Source: Spirosoma fluviale
GTDB taxonomy: Bacteria; Bacteroidota; Bacteroidia; Cytophagales; Spirosomataceae
Assembly (NCBI RefSeq): GCF_900230225.1
Contig: NZ_OCNH01000001.1
Location: 992,001 to 1,056,000, forward strand
Reading direction: 5' to 3'
Length of the DNA stretch: 64,000 nt
The notes below the pieces were generated by a model. It did not search any database, was not told the DNA's origin, and saw nothing but the letters and a program-made list of their open reading frames with translations. Of this stretch, positions 63,933 to 64,000 are shown one piece after another. Position numbers and translations under genes: made by a program. Positions within the stretch are counted from its first letter, which is position 1. Each line of letters starts with the position of its first letter.

Positions 63933-64000
63933 AGGCACACGGCGTATACCGAGGCATCAACTCAACTGCTGTAGCGAAGGAGTAAACCCACCACGGCGGC

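Noticed and set aside
1-64000. tRNA, rRNA or tmRNA genes
   Set aside because: No cloverleaf-like stretch with a T-loop motif and no rRNA-like sequence was noticed on either strand; a covariance search was not possible.
63933-64000. Further gene at the right edge
   Set aside because: Only 68 bases remain, without a start that opens a long frame; anything there would begin beyond the window.

Overview
The window looks like chromosomal DNA of a Bacteroidota bacterium of the order Cytophagales, most like Spirosoma or a close relative. This is inferred from gene content, without a database search. Pointers are type IX secretion (T9SS) C-terminal tails, SprB-like repeats, TonB-dependent receptors with carboxypeptidase-regulatory-like heads, DUF4249 lipoproteins, LytS/LytTR signalling, Bacteroidota-type -7 boxes (TAnnTTTG) and few Shine-Dalgarno sites. 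I see no rRNA, tRNA, CRISPR array, insertion sequence or prophage.

Layout. 1-5.6 kb: the 3' part of a GH13 amylase, a PAS histidine kinase with a Crp/Fnr regulator, and a secreted GH30 glycosidase. 5.7-9.9 kb: small membrane proteins, beta-phosphoglucomutase, and an overlapping SulP transporter/carbonic anhydrase pair (probable bicarbonate uptake and hydration). 9.9-16.9 kb (minus): a DUF5686 outer-membrane protein, DUF3024, a DUF4405/NTF2-like protein and a large TonB-type receptor. 17.1-24.9 kb: two glycosyltransferases, an RluA-type pseudouridine synthase, a LytS/LytTR two-component pair, an SdiA-regulated-like lipoprotein and a LolC/E-type permease. 25.1-33.4 kb: a T9SS-exported esterase, guaA, DUF2911, a stress-type cluster (YtxH, two DUF2382 proteins) and glmM. 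33.5-36.1 kb: a transglutaminase and an Anbu proteasome-like protease, divergent from a very acidic protein. 36.2-41.1 kb: an SprB-repeat surface protein and an S9 peptidase. 41.1-47 kb: an MNT/HEPN toxin-antitoxin-like pair whose HEPN gene is frameshifted at a (GGAC)3 repeat, then YciI, a HAD phosphatase, PhzF, a tiny Cys/Lys-rich protein, GNAT, hemW and mtgA. 47-52.1 kb (minus): a catabolic set of GH88 hydrolase, flavin oxidoreductase, SDR and Tat-exported Gfo/Idh/MocA oxidoreductase. 52.3-58.1 kb: OsmC, a small secreted Cys-rich protein, DUF3667, thyA, membrane proteins and a PolX-like protein with a degenerate polymerase site. 58.2-64 kb: a TonB receptor with two tandem DUF4249 lipoproteins, and a GT9 glycosyltransferase.

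Most of this is housekeeping and envelope or sugar metabolism. The parts most worth a second look are the tetranucleotide frameshift in the HEPN gene, the reduced Anbu locus, two genes with a -7 box exactly four bases before ATG (probable leaderless mRNAs), long intergenic palindromes that in two cases supply the stop codon of the neighbouring gene, and two very short Cys-rich genes.
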